Positions 1-7,036 of a DNA stretch of 12,950 bases are shown here, one piece after another (the first letter of the stretch is position 1; every line of letters begins with the position of its first letter). Source of the DNA: Gammaproteobacteria bacterium (GTDB lineage Bacteria > Pseudomonadota > Gammaproteobacteria > Enterobacterales > Psychrobiaceae). The stretch covers positions 1-12,950 of the forward strand of contig JABSRS010000056.1 of NCBI GenBank assembly GCA_013214885.1, given 5' to 3'. The notes beneath the pieces were generated by a model that worked only from the letters and a program-made list of their open reading frames with translations, made no database searches and was not told the origin of the DNA. The position numbers and the translations under genes are program-made.

Positions 1-1727
1 GCGGAGCATTGTTCGGCAGTAGCCTTACTCTGGAGCCTCACCTGACTCCATTCCCTTAAGTTTGTTTGTAACTCTTGTACGGAAGGCTCAATTTGCACCG
101 TGGCAGCTTGGGTTCTACTCGCCAGTGTCCTAACTTCATCGGCAACCACAGCAAAACCACGCCCTGACTCACCCGCGCGCGCTGCCTCAATGGCGGCATT
201 TAGTGCTAGCAGGTTCGTTTGATCCGCTATTTGTTTGATAACCTCTAAGATCCCCCCAATATGGTTACAATTATTAGCGAGCTCGCTAACGTCGGCTTTG
301 ATTTCTACAATAATGGTTGAAACGTCCGTTATTTTTGAAATTGTATCGGCGACAACCAATTTACCTTGCGATGATTGTTCCGCAGCTTGGCAAGCACTAT
401 CTGCTGCCGAAGTGGTATTTTGGGCAACTTCTAACACCGATGCGGTCATTTGGTTTACAGCAGTCGCGACTTGTTCAGTTTCGTTTTGTTGCTGCGCTAA
501 CGTTTGGTTAGATTGCTGAGTCACTACCGAGGTCTCCTCAGCGGTTGATGCTAGTCTCTCACTAGACTTACCCACTTCATTAATAACTTTAGCAAACTGA
601 TCCATCATCTGATTAAAAGCTAAAGCAGTTTGACCTAATTCATCATTGGTCAGGATTTTAGCCCGCAGGGTTAAGTCTGAATTTTGATCTGATTGTTTAA
701 TTGTTGTGGTCAAATTAATAACCTGATCAACAAGTTTTTGGATGATATATAAAGCCATAATAAGCACTGAAACAATGACAAGTAAGCATGATACTGCAAA
801 AAATAATGCACGATTAAACGCACTAGATGCTGCAGTTTTTGCTGTTTGCTGAATATCGTCAGCAATATTATTTTCGAGCTGTTTTAATAAATTAATTCGT
901 GAAGTGGCAGTATTAAACCAATCAGTGGCATCAACACCGAAATTTCCTGTTGTTCCCTTGGCTACTGCCTTGTTGCGCATTTCATTAATCTGCGCACTAT
1001 TGTGCGACTGCTTTAGCTCGTTAAGTTCGGTCTTTAACTTAAGCGAAGTTAGTCGGCTAAATACATCAAAGTAAGTATTTTGTTCACTAACTAAGGTAAT
1101 TGATCTTGAAAATTGTCCAGTTGAAAAATAATCTTGGCTAAATGTATTGGCTAGAACCGCCCGCTCAATACCAGCGCGTTCTTTACCGAGTAAGAAATTA
1201 AAATAGGCAAGAATGGCTTTATTTAACTGGTCATTCGAAGTCTGTTTGGTGGCACGATTAACCAGTGATAATAATTGACTATTCAACGCTGTATATGCTG
1301 CTAAAGCATCGGGAGTAGCGATAGTAAAGTTATCAACAGCTCTTCTGTTACTCGAAGTTTGATCAAAACTAGACAGTGATTTAGTCACCATAACTTCCAG
1401 CTCAGACTCAAAATTACTGAAATCAAATTGGCTAACAAATCCCTTAAGTTGGTTGGCATTTTGGTTAGTTTGTTGACGCTGAAGCTGTAATTCCGTGCTG
1501 AATTTTTGCCCTTTTGAACCTAAGAAACCAGCAGTCATGCCGCGTTCTTTTTGGAGTTGATGAACTAACTCGCTGGCCTTAATTGATAGCTCAACTGCGT
1601 TAATGGCAGCAATGGTTTCGTTATATTGGCCTATTTTTTGTTTAACCTCGATTGATGCCAAAATAAACAGGCCAATAATAGGAATTAAAACAGTGAGTAA
1701 GAGTTTGTGTTTAATATTCAAGTTCAT
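1..1727 (-). CDS. Methyl-accepting chemotaxis protein with NIT-type sensor domain (3' end outside window)
   Basis: Transmembrane chemoreceptor that would signal through CheA/CheW to the flagellar motor. The minus strand is open from the ATG at 1727-1725 through 575 complete codons to the window edge, so the last part of the protein is missing. Visible order: TM1 about residues 9-27; a periplasmic region of about 280 residues carrying QLQKERG at 57-63 followed by GFLGSKG, the hallmark of NIT (nitrate/nitrite-sensing type) domains; TM2 about 307-328; a HAMP-like stretch after it; then the cytoplasmic signalling domain. The conserved hairpin tip starts at IADQTN (500-505) and runs through [10 protein letters not shown] to VVADEVR (527-533). 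The family call is secure. The ligand is not readable from sequence, since NIT domains are not proof of nitrate sensing. The start is the first ATG before TM1, with a weak GGA about 6 bases upstream. It is transcribed in the same direction as rsmD but separated from it by 211 bp. Confidence 0.93.
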   Translation of the reverse strand, partial: MNLNIKHKLLLTVLIPIIGLFILASIEVKQKIGQYNETIAAINAVELSIKASELVHQLQKERGMTAGFLGSKGQKFSTELQLQRQQTNQNANQLKGFVSQFDFSNFESELEVMVTKSLSSFDQTSSNRRAVDNFTIATPDALAAYTALNSQLLSLVNRATKQTSNDQLNKAILAYFNFLLGKERAGIERAVLANTFSQDYFSTGQFSRSITLVSEQNTYFDVFSRLTSLKLKTELNELKQSHNSAQINEMRNKAVAKGTTGNFGVDATDWFNTATSRINLLKQLENNIADDIQQTAKTAASSAFNRALFFAVSCLLVIVSVLIMALYIIQKLVDQVINLTTTIKQSDQNSDLTLRAKILTNDELGQTALAFNQMMDQFAKVINEVGKSSERLASTAEETSVVTQQSNQTLAQQQNETEQVATAVNQMTASVLEVAQNTTSAADSACQAAEQSSQGKLVVADTISKITDVSTIIVEIKADVSELANNCNHIGGILEVIKQIADQTNLLALNAAIEAARAGESGRGFAVVADEVRTLASRTQAATVQIEPSVQELQTNLREWSQVRLQSKATAEQCS

Positions 1728-1801
1728 CGTGCGTCCAAAAAATGAGTGCTTTGTTATATATTGGGCAATATAAATGCTAGCTGTTTTAAACGCATTGATC
1801 A

Positions 1802-1809
1802 TTATCGGG
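1802..1809 (-). promoter_or_regulatory. Possible FliA (sigma-28) -10 element upstream of the chemoreceptor
   Basis: On the minus strand this reads CCCGATAA, 7 of 8 bases of the flagellar-sigma -10 consensus GCCGATAA, about 75 bases upstream of the chemoreceptor ATG. The expected TAAA -35 at a 15-base gap is not good (AACA there, AAAA two bases further out), so the call rests on the -10 element and on the general link between chemoreceptors and FliA. Confidence 0.25.
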
Positions 1810-1841
1810 AAAACATAACTAAGGTGTTTTTTGATAGTGTT

Positions 1842-1923
1842 TTGTGACCCATTTCAAACAAGTGTAATAATAATTAACTATTTATTGTGTTTATGTAGTC
1901 CTTTAGTCGTAAATGGGTCGCAA
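1842..1923. repeat. 13-bp inverted repeat with 56-base loop between rsmD and the chemoreceptor
   Basis: The left arm TTGTGACCCATTT (1842-1854) is the reverse complement of the right arm at 1911-1923, except for one T/G position that would be a wobble pair in plus-strand RNA. The enclosed 56 bases are AT-rich. No U-tract follows either arm, so it does not look like a standard intrinsic terminator. It lies between the rsmD stop and the proposed chemoreceptor promoter. A long-loop RNA structure or paired protein-binding sites are both possible. Confidence 0.55.
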
Positions 1924-1938
1924 GTAGTGAAGTGGTGA

Positions 1939-2547
1939 TCAAGAGTTTTCTGGTATCTGACGTTGCCAAACGGAATAAGTAACTTGGCCTGCATTTTTTT
2001 CGCGTAAGCACTGCCAGTTTGGTGGCAAGTTAACTTGGGCTAATTCTGATTCCATTTCTAAATAAATGATTGCATCGTCAGTAAGCCAATCGTTTTGTTC
2101 TAACAATTGACAGCTTTGCTCAAGCAAGTTTTTTCTAAAAGGCGGATCAATAAAAACTAAGCTAAATTTCTTGGTCGCAGTTTTGGCTAAAAAAGTCAAA
2201 CTATCGCTATTGACAACATCGGCATTGGTACATTTTAGCAAGGCTAAGTTTTGGCATAATTGTTTGGCGGCAGTGCGATCTTTTTCCAGTAACAAGGCTG
2301 ATTGTGCGTAACGAGATAGGGCCTCAAATGATAGCCCACCGCTACCAGCAAACAAATCTAAACAGTCGGCATCGACCACATAAGGGGCTAACCAATTAAA
2401 TACAGTTTCTTTCACCCGATCGGTGGTTGGGCGTAGCCCTTCAACGTCATGCACTGGTAATTTTCGACTGCGCCACTGACCTCCAATGATCCTAACTTGG
2501 CCAGATTGACCCTTAGATCCCTTCGAACTATTTTTAACACTAGCCAT
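1939..2547 (-). CDS. rsmD: 16S rRNA (guanine966-N2)-methyltransferase RsmD
   Basis: SAM-dependent enzyme that methylates G966 of 16S rRNA on the small ribosomal subunit. The 202-residue protein has the family's N-terminal core VRIIGGQWRSRKL (18-30) and GLRPTTDRVKETVFNWL (37-53), the SAM-binding motif DLFAGSGG (64-71), the acidic residue ending the next strand (E88), and the catalytic motif DPPF (134-137). Length is typical apart from a short basic, Ser/Gly-rich N-terminal extension. The ATG at 2547 is supported by a good GAGG Shine-Dalgarno five bases upstream. It is divergent from ftsY, the same arrangement as in enterobacteria. No strong terminator follows it. Confidence 0.96.
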   Translation of the reverse strand: MASVKNSSKGSKGQSGQVRIIGGQWRSRKLPVHDVEGLRPTTDRVKETVFNWLAPYVVDADCLDLFAGSGGLSFEALSRYAQSALLLEKDRTAAKQLCQNLALLKCTNADVVNSDSLTFLAKTATKKFSLVFIDPPFRKNLLEQSCQLLEQNDWLTDDAIIYLEMESELAQVNLPPNWQCLREKNAGQVTYSVWQRQIPENS

Positions 2548-2658
2548 TGCTACCTCATTCCGTTTCTATTTGCTATTATGCAGTCTAAATTTTATTTAGG
2601 GGCTATATTATCAATTTAAGCACCTAAAACGTAATACTTGTTATAAGGTTTTGTCGAA
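2548..2658. promoter_or_regulatory. Divergent rsmD/ftsY control region
   Basis: This 111-bp spacer must hold the start signals of both genes. It contains a TATATT (2604-2609) overlapping a TATTAT (2606-2611), plausible plus-strand -10 elements for ftsY though without a convincing -35, and on the minus strand a CATAAT (2577-2582 region) that could serve rsmD. A perfect 6-bp inverted repeat, CTAAAT (2585-2590) / ATTTAG (2594-2599), sits upstream of the ftsY -10 candidates. The ftsY AAGG (2645-2648) lies 10 bases from its ATG, rather far. Exact promoter positions are uncertain. Confidence 0.35.
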
Positions 2659-4023
2659 ATGGCGAAAAAAGGCATGTTTGGTTGGCTTGGGTTTGGCCGC
2701 AATAAAGAAAAGAAAGAAGTTTCAGAGCAATCAACTGAGGTTGAAGTGCTAAACGAAGAGATCGCCGAAGCAGATGAATCAACCCCTGAAACTACCAATG
2801 AATTAATCACAGATAACGAAATCGTTATTGAAAGTGCTGACACCGAGGCGCTAGTCATTGTTGCTGAGCCAGAGCCTGTAGCAATTTCAGTGCCGATCGT
2901 CGTTCAAGACGATGATTCAAATGTTCCTGACACTGAGATTGAACAACTAGAGCAAGCTATTGTCATTGATGCAACTCCTGTTGTTGAAGAGTCTGAGATT
3001 GCTGATGAGCCCGTCATTGAAGATCAACCCGTGGCCGATGATGAGCCTGCTGTAAATGATGAGCCAGCTGTTGATATTGAACCAGTAGTGGTTGTTGAGA
3101 AAAAAAGTGGCTTCTTTACTCGTCTTAAAGAGGGACTAAGGCGAACCAAAGAAAATTTTGGTAGTGGTTTCTTTAGCTTGTTTAAAGGCAAGAAAATTGA
3201 TGACGAACTGTTCGAGGAATTAGAAGAACGTTTGTTGATTGCCGATGTTGGTGTCGACACCACGCTAAAGGTGATTCGCTCGCTAACTGAAAGCGCCAGC
3301 CGTAAGCAATTAAAAGATGGTGAAGCACTGTATCAACTGTTGCAAGATGAGCTTAGTGCTATTATTGAACCCGTGTCTAAACCTTTGGTCATTGAGCCTT
3401 CAACCAGCCCGTATGTCATTCTAATGGTTGGTGTTAATGGTGTGGGTAAAACGACCACCATTGGTAAGCTGGCTAAAAAATTCCAGCAACAAGGTAAAAA
3501 AGTTGCTTTAGCGGCTGGTGATACTTTTAGAGCCGCCGCGGTTGAGCAGTTGCAAGTGTGGGGCGATCGTAATGATATTACAGTGATTGCTCAACATACT
3601 GGTGCTGATAGCGCATCCGTGATATTTGATGCTGTTCAGGCGGCCAAGGCACGTAACGTTGATGTATTGATTGCGGATACTGCAGGGCGGTTGCAAAACA
3701 AAGCACATTTGATGAATGAGCTAGAAAAAATAGTGCGGGTGATGAAAAAACTCGATCCAAGTGCGCCCCATGAAATTATGCTTACCCTTGATGCGGGTAC
3801 CGGTCAAAATGCCATTAGTCAGGTTGAGTTATTCCACAAGTCGGTCGGTATTACAGGTCTGACATTGACCAAATTAGACGGTACAGCTAAAGGCGGAGTA
3901 ATATTTGGTCTGGCCGATAAGTTCGGAATTCCAATTCGTTATATTGGCGTCGGCGAAGGCATTGATGACTTGCGTGAATTTAACAGCAAAGAATTTATCG
4001 AGGCGTTGTTCGTCAAAGATTAA
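2659..4023 (+). CDS. ftsY: Signal recognition particle receptor FtsY
   Basis: GTPase that receives SRP-ribosome complexes at the inner membrane and hands nascent membrane proteins to SecYEG. The 454 residues split into a short basic/aromatic N-terminus (MAKKGMFGWLGFGR), a long acidic A domain (about 20-150) rich in Glu, Asp and Val with imperfect DEPAV-type repeats, and a C-terminal NG domain. GTPase motifs are intact: P-loop GVNGVGKT (258-265), DTFRAAA (288-294), DTAGR (340-344), TKLD (404-407), and GVGEGIDDL near the end. The acidic A domain is typical of gammaproteobacterial FtsY and varies in length between species. First gene of the plus-strand ftsY-ftsE-ftsX block, with 26 bases to ftsE. 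Confidence 0.98.
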   Translation: MAKKGMFGWLGFGRNKEKKEVSEQSTEVEVLNEEIAEADESTPETTNELITDNEIVIESADTEALVIVAEPEPVAISVPIVVQDDDSNVPDTEIEQLEQAIVIDATPVVEESEIADEPVIEDQPVADDEPAVNDEPAVDIEPVVVVEKKSGFFTRLKEGLRRTKENFGSGFFSLFKGKKIDDELFEELEERLLIADVGVDTTLKVIRSLTESASRKQLKDGEALYQLLQDELSAIIEPVSKPLVIEPSTSPYVILMVGVNGVGKTTTIGKLAKKFQQQGKKVALAAGDTFRAAAVEQLQVWGDRNDITVIAQHTGADSASVIFDAVQAAKARNVDVLIADTAGRLQNKAHLMNELEKIVRVMKKLDPSAPHEIMLTLDAGTGQNAISQVELFHKSVGITGLTLTKLDGTAKGGVIFGLADKFGIPIRYIGVGEGIDDLREFNSKEFIEALFVKD

Positions 4024-4049
4024 TATAAAAAACCTATAAGGTAGTAACA

Positions 4050-4754
4050 ATGATTCGGTTTGAGCAAGTCAGTAAGGTTTACCCCGGTGGTCAACAGGCA
4101 TTAAATCGAGTTAACTTACACCTTAAAGCAGGGGAAATGGCGTTTTTAACGGGCCACTCAGGTGCTGGTAAAAGTACCCTGCTTAAACTTATTGCGATGA
4201 TGGAACGTCCCACTTCTGGCCAGGTTTTTATCAACGGCCATAACCTCAATAAGATCACTAAAAAACAAATTCCTTTTGCCAGACGTGATATCGGGATGAT
4301 TTTTCAAAATCACCGATTATTAATGGATCGCAGTGTTTTCAATAATGTTGCATTGCCGCTGATTATTGAAGGTTACCACCTTAGTGATATCAAAAGACGA
4401 GTCGCAGCAGCTTTAGATAAAGTCGGATTACTCGATAAAGTTAACTCGCTACCCCACAGCTTATCGGGTGGTGAATTGCAACGGGTCGGTATTGCCCGTG
4501 CTATTGTTAATAAGCCGCCCTTGCTACTGGCCGATGAGCCTACGGGTAATCTCGATCCTGCACTGTCATTGGAAATTATGCGGGTATTTGAAGATTTGAA
4601 TTCAGTCGGGGTTGCGGTAATGATTGCAACGCATGATTTAGGGCTGATTGCGCGAATGAAATATCACACATTAACCTTGCGCCAAGGTGAGTTAATCGGC
4701 GATGGTTTGGGATCAACGGATTTACGCGATAGCGAATTTGAATCGGTATCTTAA
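4050..4754 (+). CDS. ftsE: Cell division ATP-binding protein FtsE
   Basis: ATPase of the FtsEX complex. It works on the cytoplasmic face of the divisome and drives conformational changes in FtsX that switch on septal cell-wall hydrolysis through EnvC. The 234-residue protein is a complete ABC nucleotide-binding domain: Walker A GHSGAGKST (35-43), Q-loop around Q86, signature LSGGE (138-142), Walker B LLLADE (158-163), D-loop through D169, and switch histidine H195. The ATG at 4050 has an AAGG about 8 bases upstream. The stop codon overlaps the AAGGG that probably serves ftsX, which suggests translational coupling. The C-terminal tail beyond the ABC fold is short and acidic. Confidence 0.97.
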   Translation: MIRFEQVSKVYPGGQQALNRVNLHLKAGEMAFLTGHSGAGKSTLLKLIAMMERPTSGQVFINGHNLNKITKKQIPFARRDIGMIFQNHRLLMDRSVFNNVALPLIIEGYHLSDIKRRVAAALDKVGLLDKVNSLPHSLSGGELQRVGIARAIVNKPPLLLADEPTGNLDPALSLEIMRVFEDLNSVGVAVMIATHDLGLIARMKYHTLTLRQGELIGDGLGSTDLRDSEFESVS

Positions 4755-4769
4755 GGGTAATCTAATAAT

Positions 4770-5756
4770 ATGAGTCTGTTATTTAGTCAAAGAAAGTCGC
4801 CAAATGCTCAAAGTAGAATGCCGGGGCGCAGCTTTGTGATGTTTTTTATCCGTCATTTGCAACAAGCGTTAGCCAGTATCGGTGAGTTATGGCGAATGCC
4901 TTTCTCATCATTGCTGACCATGGCAGTGTTGGGTGTTAGTTTGGCGTTGCCAACGACCTTGCATTTACTGTTAAAGAATAGTCAGCAATTACAAACATCA
5001 TGGAATAGTGCGTCACAAATCACTTTGTTTTTGACGGATAATATCAACGAACATGACGCCAACAAACTGATGAATCGTATTGCACTTTTTAATCAAATAT
5101 CCAAGGTCGACTATATTTCATCAACTCAGGCACTCGCCGAGTTTAAACAACTGTCTGGTTTTGGTGATGCCCTGGAGTATCTCGACAAGAATCCTTTACC
5201 AGCACTGTTATTAGTGACACCGACTAACAAATTTTCGAGTTCCGAAGGTGCCCGGATATTACTAGATAAGCTGGAACAACAGCCTGAAGTTAAGTTTGGT
5301 AAACTTGATGTTGCCTGGTTAGAAAAACTTAATTCAATTGTTACCTTATTAGAAGATGCGGTGTTTGCACTCGGTGGCTTATTATTGACCGCCGTGGTGC
5401 TAGTGATTGGTAATACTATCCGTTTATCTATTTTAAACCGTCGAGATGAAATTGAGATCTTGAAATTAGTCGGTGCTACCGATGACTTTATCCGTCGCCC
5501 TTTCCTATATACGGGTATTTGGTACGGTATTGTTGGAGGCTTGATCGCATGGGTCTGTGTATCACTGATGTTATGGTGGATCGAAGGTGCGCTGGTTCAC
5601 TTGATTGGCCAATTTGGCAGTGATTTCAGGTTGGCTGGTTTGAGTTTTATTGAATTTCTCTGGTTAATATTTGGTGGCGCTGCGTTAGGTTGGTTGGGGG
5701 CGTATGGCTCTGTAACCAGACATGTTCGAGATATAGAACCCGAACATCAGCTGTAA
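4770..5756 (+). CDS. ftsX: Cell division membrane protein FtsX
   Basis: Membrane subunit of FtsEX at the division septum. The 328 residues show a cytoplasmic N-terminal tail, TM1 (about 47-68), a large periplasmic domain (about 69-197), and TM2 (about 198-219), TM3 (about 245-268) and TM4 (about 294-316), the family topology. The stretch NTIRLSILNRRDEIEILKLVGA after TM2 is characteristic of FtsX. In characterised relatives the first periplasmic loop binds EnvC, which is also encoded in this window (7978-9099). The ATG at 4770 has its best Shine-Dalgarno (AAGGG, 4753-4757) 12 bases away, which is long. The in-frame ATG codons at residues 17 and 24 are alternative starts that would leave the membrane part intact. 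Confidence 0.96.
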   Translation: MSLLFSQRKSPNAQSRMPGRSFVMFFIRHLQQALASIGELWRMPFSSLLTMAVLGVSLALPTTLHLLLKNSQQLQTSWNSASQITLFLTDNINEHDANKLMNRIALFNQISKVDYISSTQALAEFKQLSGFGDALEYLDKNPLPALLLVTPTNKFSSSEGARILLDKLEQQPEVKFGKLDVAWLEKLNSIVTLLEDAVFALGGLLLTAVVLVIGNTIRLSILNRRDEIEILKLVGATDDFIRRPFLYTGIWYGIVGGLIAWVCVSLMLWWIEGALVHLIGQFGSDFRLAGLSFIEFLWLIFGGAALGWLGAYGSVTRHVRDIEPEHQL

Positions 5757-5780
5757 CTTATTGATCTTTTTACTATGAAA
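5753..5780 (+). promoter_or_regulatory. Possible sigma-E-like promoter for rpoH
   Basis: GTAACTT (5753-5759) matches the sigma-E -35 consensus GGAACTT at 6 of 7 bases and is followed after 16 bases by TGAAA (5776-5780), against a consensus near TCAAA/TCTGA. It overlaps the ftsX stop codon. E. coli rpoH has a sigma-E promoter with the same spacing (from memory). The conserved C of the -10 element is missing, so this is weak. Confidence 0.2.
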
Positions 5781-5799
5781 CATTCTGTTTCATAGTTTT
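5772..5799 (+). terminator. Hairpin after ftsX, probable weak terminator or attenuator
   Basis: Perfect 11-bp inverted repeat ACTATGAAACA (5772-5782) / TGTTTCATAGT (5786-5796) with a 3-base loop, directly followed by TTT. It starts 16 bases after the ftsX stop. The stem is AT-rich and the U-tract is short, so termination may be partial, letting some ftsYEX transcripts continue into rpoH. It could equally be an operator. Confidence 0.5.
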
Positions 5800-5816
5800 G
5801 ACAGTTTATGTCAAAA
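5796..5816. repeat. 8-bp palindrome with 5-base spacer in the rpoH control region
   Basis: TTTTGACA (5796-5803) and TGTCAAAA (5809-5816) are perfect inverted arms around GTTTA. The left arm shares its first base with the ftsX hairpin and contains a consensus -35 hexamer TTGACA, but no good -10 lies 16-18 bases downstream. The symmetry suggests a dimeric regulator site. I cannot assign it to a known family. Confidence 0.45.
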
Positions 5817-5817
5817 A

Positions 5818-5833
5818 GGTGATCTAGATCCTA
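5818..5833 (+). promoter_or_regulatory. Candidate CRP (cAMP receptor protein) binding site upstream of rpoH
   Basis: The bases GTGATCTAGATC (5819-5830) are identical to the centre of the E. coli CRP consensus TGTGATCTAGATCACA. The left half-site is GGTGA (4 of 5), the right TCCTA (3 of 5), with A-rich sequence on the left flank. The centre (5825/5826) is about 42-44 bases upstream of the start site expected from the extended -10 at 5854-5862, close to the class II position. E. coli rpoH is also CRP-controlled (recalled, not checked). A second copy of GGTGATCT follows at 5835-5842. Confidence 0.45.
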
Positions 5834-5853
5834 TGGTGATCTTTACTGGGTCA

Positions 5854-5862
5854 TGCTAGTAT
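5854..5862 (+). promoter_or_regulatory. Extended -10 promoter of rpoH
   Basis: TGCTAGTAT fits the extended -10 pattern TGn-TATAAT (4 of 6 in the hexamer plus the TG). The -35 position 17 bases upstream (TGGTGA, 5834-5839) is poor, as is common for extended -10 and activator-dependent promoters. Transcription would start near 5868-5870, giving a leader of about 22 bases before the rpoH ATG. Confidence 0.4.
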
Positions 5863-5891
5863 CGAAGCAAGTTTATAAAAGAGGTTGATCT

Positions 5892-6749
5892 ATGAGTACT
5901 ATGATTCAGTCAAATTCGTTAATTGCAGTGCCATCGGGCAGTATTGAAGCCTATGTGTCTGCAGCTGCGCGTGTCCCAATGTTAAAGCCCGAAGAAGAAC
6001 GTGAACTAGCTGAACGTTTATTCCATGACGGCGATTTACAGGCGGCTCAAAAACTGATTATGTCTCATTTACGTTTCGTAATCCATGTGGCTAAAAGCTA
6101 TTCGGGTTATGGTTTACCTCATGCAGATCTTATCCAAGAAGGTAATGTTGGGTTGATGAAGGCGGTTAAACGTTTTAATCCCGATGTTGGCGTTCGTTTA
6201 GTGTCTTTTGCTGTGCACTGGATCAAAGCTGAGATTCACGAGTTCGTATTAAAGAACTGGCGTATTGTGAAGGTCGCAACCACTAAATCTCAACGTAAAT
6301 TGTTTTTCAATCTACGTAAAAATAAAAAACGTCTTGGTTGGTTTAATCAAGAAGAAGTGAACCATGTGGCTCAAGCGCTCGGTGTTTCAACGTCCGATGT
6401 CGTCGAAATGGAAAATCGAATGAGCTCAAGCGATTGCGCTTTTGATTTGTCTAGTGATGATGATGATAGTGGGGCGTCGACTTTCGCGCCAACCCAATAT
6501 CTTGAAGATAAAGCATCAGATGTCGCGGTGTATGTTGAAGAGAAAAACTGGGAAAACCATGCTAATCGCAAATTAAGAAGTGCATTGGCCACGCTGGATG
6601 AACGCAGTCAGCATATTGTTCAAGCGCGTTGGTTAGATGATAAAAAAACAACGCTACAAACTTTAGCTGCATACTATGAAGTATCGGCAGAGCGAGTGCG
6701 CCAGCTTGAAAAGAATGCGATGAAAAAGCTAAAAGCTGCGATGGAATAA
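5892..6749 (+). CDS. rpoH: RNA polymerase heat-shock sigma factor RpoH (sigma-32)
   Basis: Directs RNA polymerase to heat-shock promoters (chaperones and proteases). At 285 residues it is essentially the length of the E. coli protein. Region 2 is clear ([53 protein letters not shown]), the RpoH box [10 protein letters not shown] lies at 134-143, and region 4.2 ([24 protein letters not shown]) lies near the C-terminus. The QRKLFFNLR box separates it from RpoD and RpoS. The ATG at 5892 has a GAGG seven bases upstream (5881-5884). It sits downstream of ftsX as in enterobacteria but has its own control region and a strong terminator. E. coli rpoH mRNA has a thermosensor structure over the start region; I could not establish an equivalent by eye. 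Confidence 0.98.
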   Translation: MSTMIQSNSLIAVPSGSIEAYVSAAARVPMLKPEEERELAERLFHDGDLQAAQKLIMSHLRFVIHVAKSYSGYGLPHADLIQEGNVGLMKAVKRFNPDVGVRLVSFAVHWIKAEIHEFVLKNWRIVKVATTKSQRKLFFNLRKNKKRLGWFNQEEVNHVAQALGVSTSDVVEMENRMSSSDCAFDLSSDDDDSGASTFAPTQYLEDKASDVAVYVEEKNWENHANRKLRSALATLDERSQHIVQARWLDDKKTTLQTLAAYYEVSAERVRQLEKNAMKKLKAAME

Positions 6750-6766
6750 CTGTTTTATTATGATTG

Positions 6767-6793
6767 AAAAAAGCAGCCTAGGCTGCTTTTTTT
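6767..6793. terminator. Bidirectional intrinsic terminator shared by rpoH and the small convergent gene
   Basis: GC-rich stem AGCAGCC (6772-6778) / GGCTGCT (6781-6787) with a 2-base centre, flanked by A6 on the left and T7 on the right. The whole stretch 6767-6792 is a perfect palindrome and works on both strands. It begins 17 bases after the rpoH stop and ends 3 bases before the stop of the minus-strand small gene. Confidence 0.92.
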
Positions 6794-6795
6794 GT

Positions 6796-6957
6796 TTATG
6801 CTTCGTGACTTTCTAAATACTCGACGGCGGCCTTCATGTTTGAAAAAGTGGCAATAATTTTCGATTCACCTTGTCTTCTTAAATCTTCATCCTTGGCGTC
6901 TAACATCATCCATAGCCATGTCTTTAATAATGCTATAGGTGGTTTACCTTCCTTCAT
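6796..6957 (-). CDS. Small protein of unknown function, 53 residues
   Basis: Read directly from the minus strand: ATG at 6957-6955, stop TAA at 6798-6796. It begins MKEGKPPIALLKTWLWMMLD (1-20), continues through a charged stretch (AKDEDLRRQGE, 21-31) and a hydrophobic/helical segment (KIIATFSNMKAAVEYLE), and ends ESHEA. I do not recognise the family. Evidence that it is real: an AAGGAAG Shine-Dalgarno just upstream of the ATG, a candidate promoter at 7009-7036, a strong terminator immediately after the stop, amphipathic composition without low complexity, and an otherwise empty 372-bp gap between rpoH and yibQ. No signal peptide is apparent; the N-terminal hydrophobic stretch is short and holds two Trp (W14, W16). 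It could be a soluble helical small protein or a binding partner of a larger one. It may also be read from the gpmM-envC-yibQ transcript. Confidence 0.75.
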   Translation of the reverse strand: MKEGKPPIALLKTWLWMMLDAKDEDLRRQGESKIIATFSNMKAAVEYLESHEA

Positions 6958-6970
6958 TACAACTTCCTTT

Positions 6971-6987
6971 AATAAATAGTATTTATT
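6971..6987. repeat. AT-only inverted repeat in the 5' leader of the small gene
   Basis: AATAAATA (6971-6978) and TATTTATT (6980-6987) form a perfect palindrome around one G. It sits right upstream of the small gene's Shine-Dalgarno. It could be an operator or RNA hairpin, but AT-rich sequence makes chance symmetry more likely. Confidence 0.3.
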
Positions 6988-7008
6988 CGTTCACTAAATA
7001 GGCTGGAC

Positions 7009-7036
7009 ATAATACATAATATATCCATAAAAACAA
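7009..7036 (-). promoter_or_regulatory. Candidate promoter of the small minus-strand gene
   Basis: On the minus strand TTGTTT (7036-7031), 16 bases, then TATTAT (7014-7009; 5 of 6). It would give a leader of about 45 bases before the ATG at 6957. The region is AT-rich, so the match is only suggestive. The rest of the 164-bp space 6958-7121 shows no gene and no terminator with a minus-strand U-tract. Confidence 0.35.

Noticed and set aside
235..519. 94-codon plus-strand frame with Cys/Ala-rich product
   Set aside because: Lies inside the minus-strand chemoreceptor signalling domain, whose sequence is strongly family-like; the product is a composition artefact.
1842..1923. Intrinsic terminator of rsmD
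   Set aside because: Although the arms pair well, the loop is 56 bases and no U-tract follows on the minus strand.
5798..5826. Consensus TTGACA as -35 of an rpoH promoter
   Set aside because: The hexamers 16-18 bases downstream (GATCTA and neighbours) do not resemble a -10; the palindrome reading explains the TTGACA better.
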